Positions 6,739 through 7,292 of a stretch of DNA of 7,292 bases are shown here, one piece after another. This DNA comes from Erysipelothrix sp. (GTDB lineage: Bacteria; Bacillota_I; Bacilli_A; Erysipelotrichales; Erysipelotrichaceae). The position numbers and the translations under genes are program-made. The notes beneath the pieces are model-generated. The model was not told where the DNA came from. It made no database searches and saw only the letters and a list, made by a program, of their open reading frames with translations. Within the stretch, counting starts at the first letter, position 1. Each line of letters starts with the position of its first letter. The DNA is taken from the NCBI GenBank assembly GCA_030152625.1, contig JASLJD010000150.1, positions 1 through 7,292 on the forward strand. The letters run 5' to 3'.

Positions 6739-6748
6739 AAAGATAAAT

Positions 6749-6765
6749 AAGGAGGTGTTACGATG
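6749..6765 (+). promoter_or_regulatory. Very strong ribosome binding site of the lipoprotein gene
   Basis: AAGGAGGTG at 6749-6757 is a near-complete complement of the 16S rRNA 3' end and lies about 7 bases before ATG 6763. It is the strongest Shine-Dalgarno in the window, fitting the high expression usual for binding proteins. Confidence 0.9.
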
Positions 6766-7292
6766 CATAAAAGAACGTCGCTAGTCGTAATCCTCCTTTT
6801 GTGCTTTGTTTTAATCGCCTGTGAATCTCAATCCAAGGAAGTGCTCATCGATGAGAAACAAGCCTTGCATTTTGTGGGTTTTCCTCGCAACTTTGATCCG
6901 AATCAGGATCCTGTTGCTCGTTTTTTAGAGCAGGAAACAGGGGTTAAGCTGATTTATGAGGCTTTGCCTTTGGAGTACAGTGAGGAAAAATTGGATTTGA
7001 TTTTAGTGAATAAAGAAGAAATCGATATCATGAAATTGCCGGCGGATCTTTATCATCGTTATGCAGGCAAAGGTTATTTTGCTGAATTGGATGAGCTTCT
7101 TAATCATTATGGGCAGCGTATTTTGACAGTTAATGATGAAGCTTCTTGGGAAAGTGCGAAAATAAACAATAAGATTTATGGGATTCCTGAACGAGCTCCA
7201 AAGGCTTTTGTTGGGGATGCTATCGGTGTTCGAGAAGATGTCTTAGAGGCTTTAGGTTTGGGAGTTCCTCAAACCTTGGATGAATTCTATCA
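6763..7292 (+). CDS. Lipoprotein, ABC sugar transporter solute-binding protein (LplA/YtcQ-like), 3'-truncated
   Basis: The frame is open from ATG 6763 to the window edge (176 full codons), so only the N-terminal part is seen. It opens with a type II signal peptide: MHKR, a hydrophobic core VVILLLCFVLIA, then the lipobox LIAC with Cys20 as the lipidation site. Mature blocks match large extracellular solute-binding proteins of carbohydrate ABC importers of the LplA/YtcQ type: DIMKLPADLYHRYA, GYFAELDELLNHYGQ, NNKIYGIPERAP, GVREDVLEALGL and VPQTLDEFY. Full members are about 450-550 residues, so about two thirds lies to the right, probably followed by two permease genes. It would capture an oligosaccharide at the cell surface for the cytoplasmic enzymes encoded upstream. 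Its own strong RBS and a probable promoter precede it, but the 37-base gap without a terminator also allows co-transcription. The specific sugar cannot be read from sequence. Confidence 0.92.
   Translation, partial: MHKRTSLVVILLLCFVLIACESQSKEVLIDEKQALHFVGFPRNFDPNQDPVARFLEQETGVKLIYEALPLEYSEEKLDLILVNKEEIDIMKLPADLYHRYAGKGYFAELDELLNHYGQRILTVNDEASWESAKINNKIYGIPERAPKAFVGDAIGVREDVLEALGLGVPQTLDEFY

Noticed and set aside
6726..6762. Terminator between GH20 and the lipoprotein gene
   Set aside because: The 37-base gap is AT-rich with no GC stem, so no intrinsic terminator is supported there.

Overview
The window is low-to-moderate GC bacterial DNA with strong AGGAGG-type ribosome binding sites, a U-tailed intrinsic terminator, extended -10 (TGnTAAAAT) promoters and an LplA/YtcQ-like lipoprotein. 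These traits point to Bacillota (Firmicutes), plausibly a host-associated Erysipelotrichia-like or related lineage. The genus cannot be fixed from the sequence alone. All convincing genes are on the + strand, and no mobile element, CRISPR array or RNA gene was seen.

Layout: (1) Positions 1-586 hold the 3' two thirds of an N-acetylneuraminate lyase gene (nanA), closed by a clear intrinsic terminator at 590-625. (2) Positions 626-782 are a regulatory intergenic region with an extended -10 promoter, a CcpA/LacI-type operator-like (cre-like) site just downstream of the predicted transcription start, and short repeats. (3) Positions 783-6725 are a tight four-gene operon in which every junction is a 4-base ATGA stop/start overlap. 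Its genes encode an SGNH/GDSL hydrolase, a 628-residue two-domain protein (glutaminase-like fold plus a helical, probable alpha/alpha-toroid domain), a FAD-dependent oxidoreductase of the FAD_oxidored type, and a GH20 beta-N-acetylhexosaminidase-like enzyme. (4) After 37 bases with another probable extended -10 promoter, a lipoprotein solute-binding protein of an ABC sugar importer starts at 6763 and runs off the right edge.

How the genes may work together (inference): none of the four operon proteins has a visible signal peptide, whereas the downstream binding protein has a lipobox. This suggests uptake of a small host-type glycan (sialylated or HexNAc-containing), followed by cytoplasmic deacylation (SGNH), exo-hydrolysis (GH20), an oxidoreductase step and an unassigned toroid enzyme, with NanA handling sialic acid in the neighbouring operon. 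The redox enzyme and the uncharacterised two-domain protein inside a glycan operon are the most interesting part, because a purely hydrolytic route to HexNAc needs neither.
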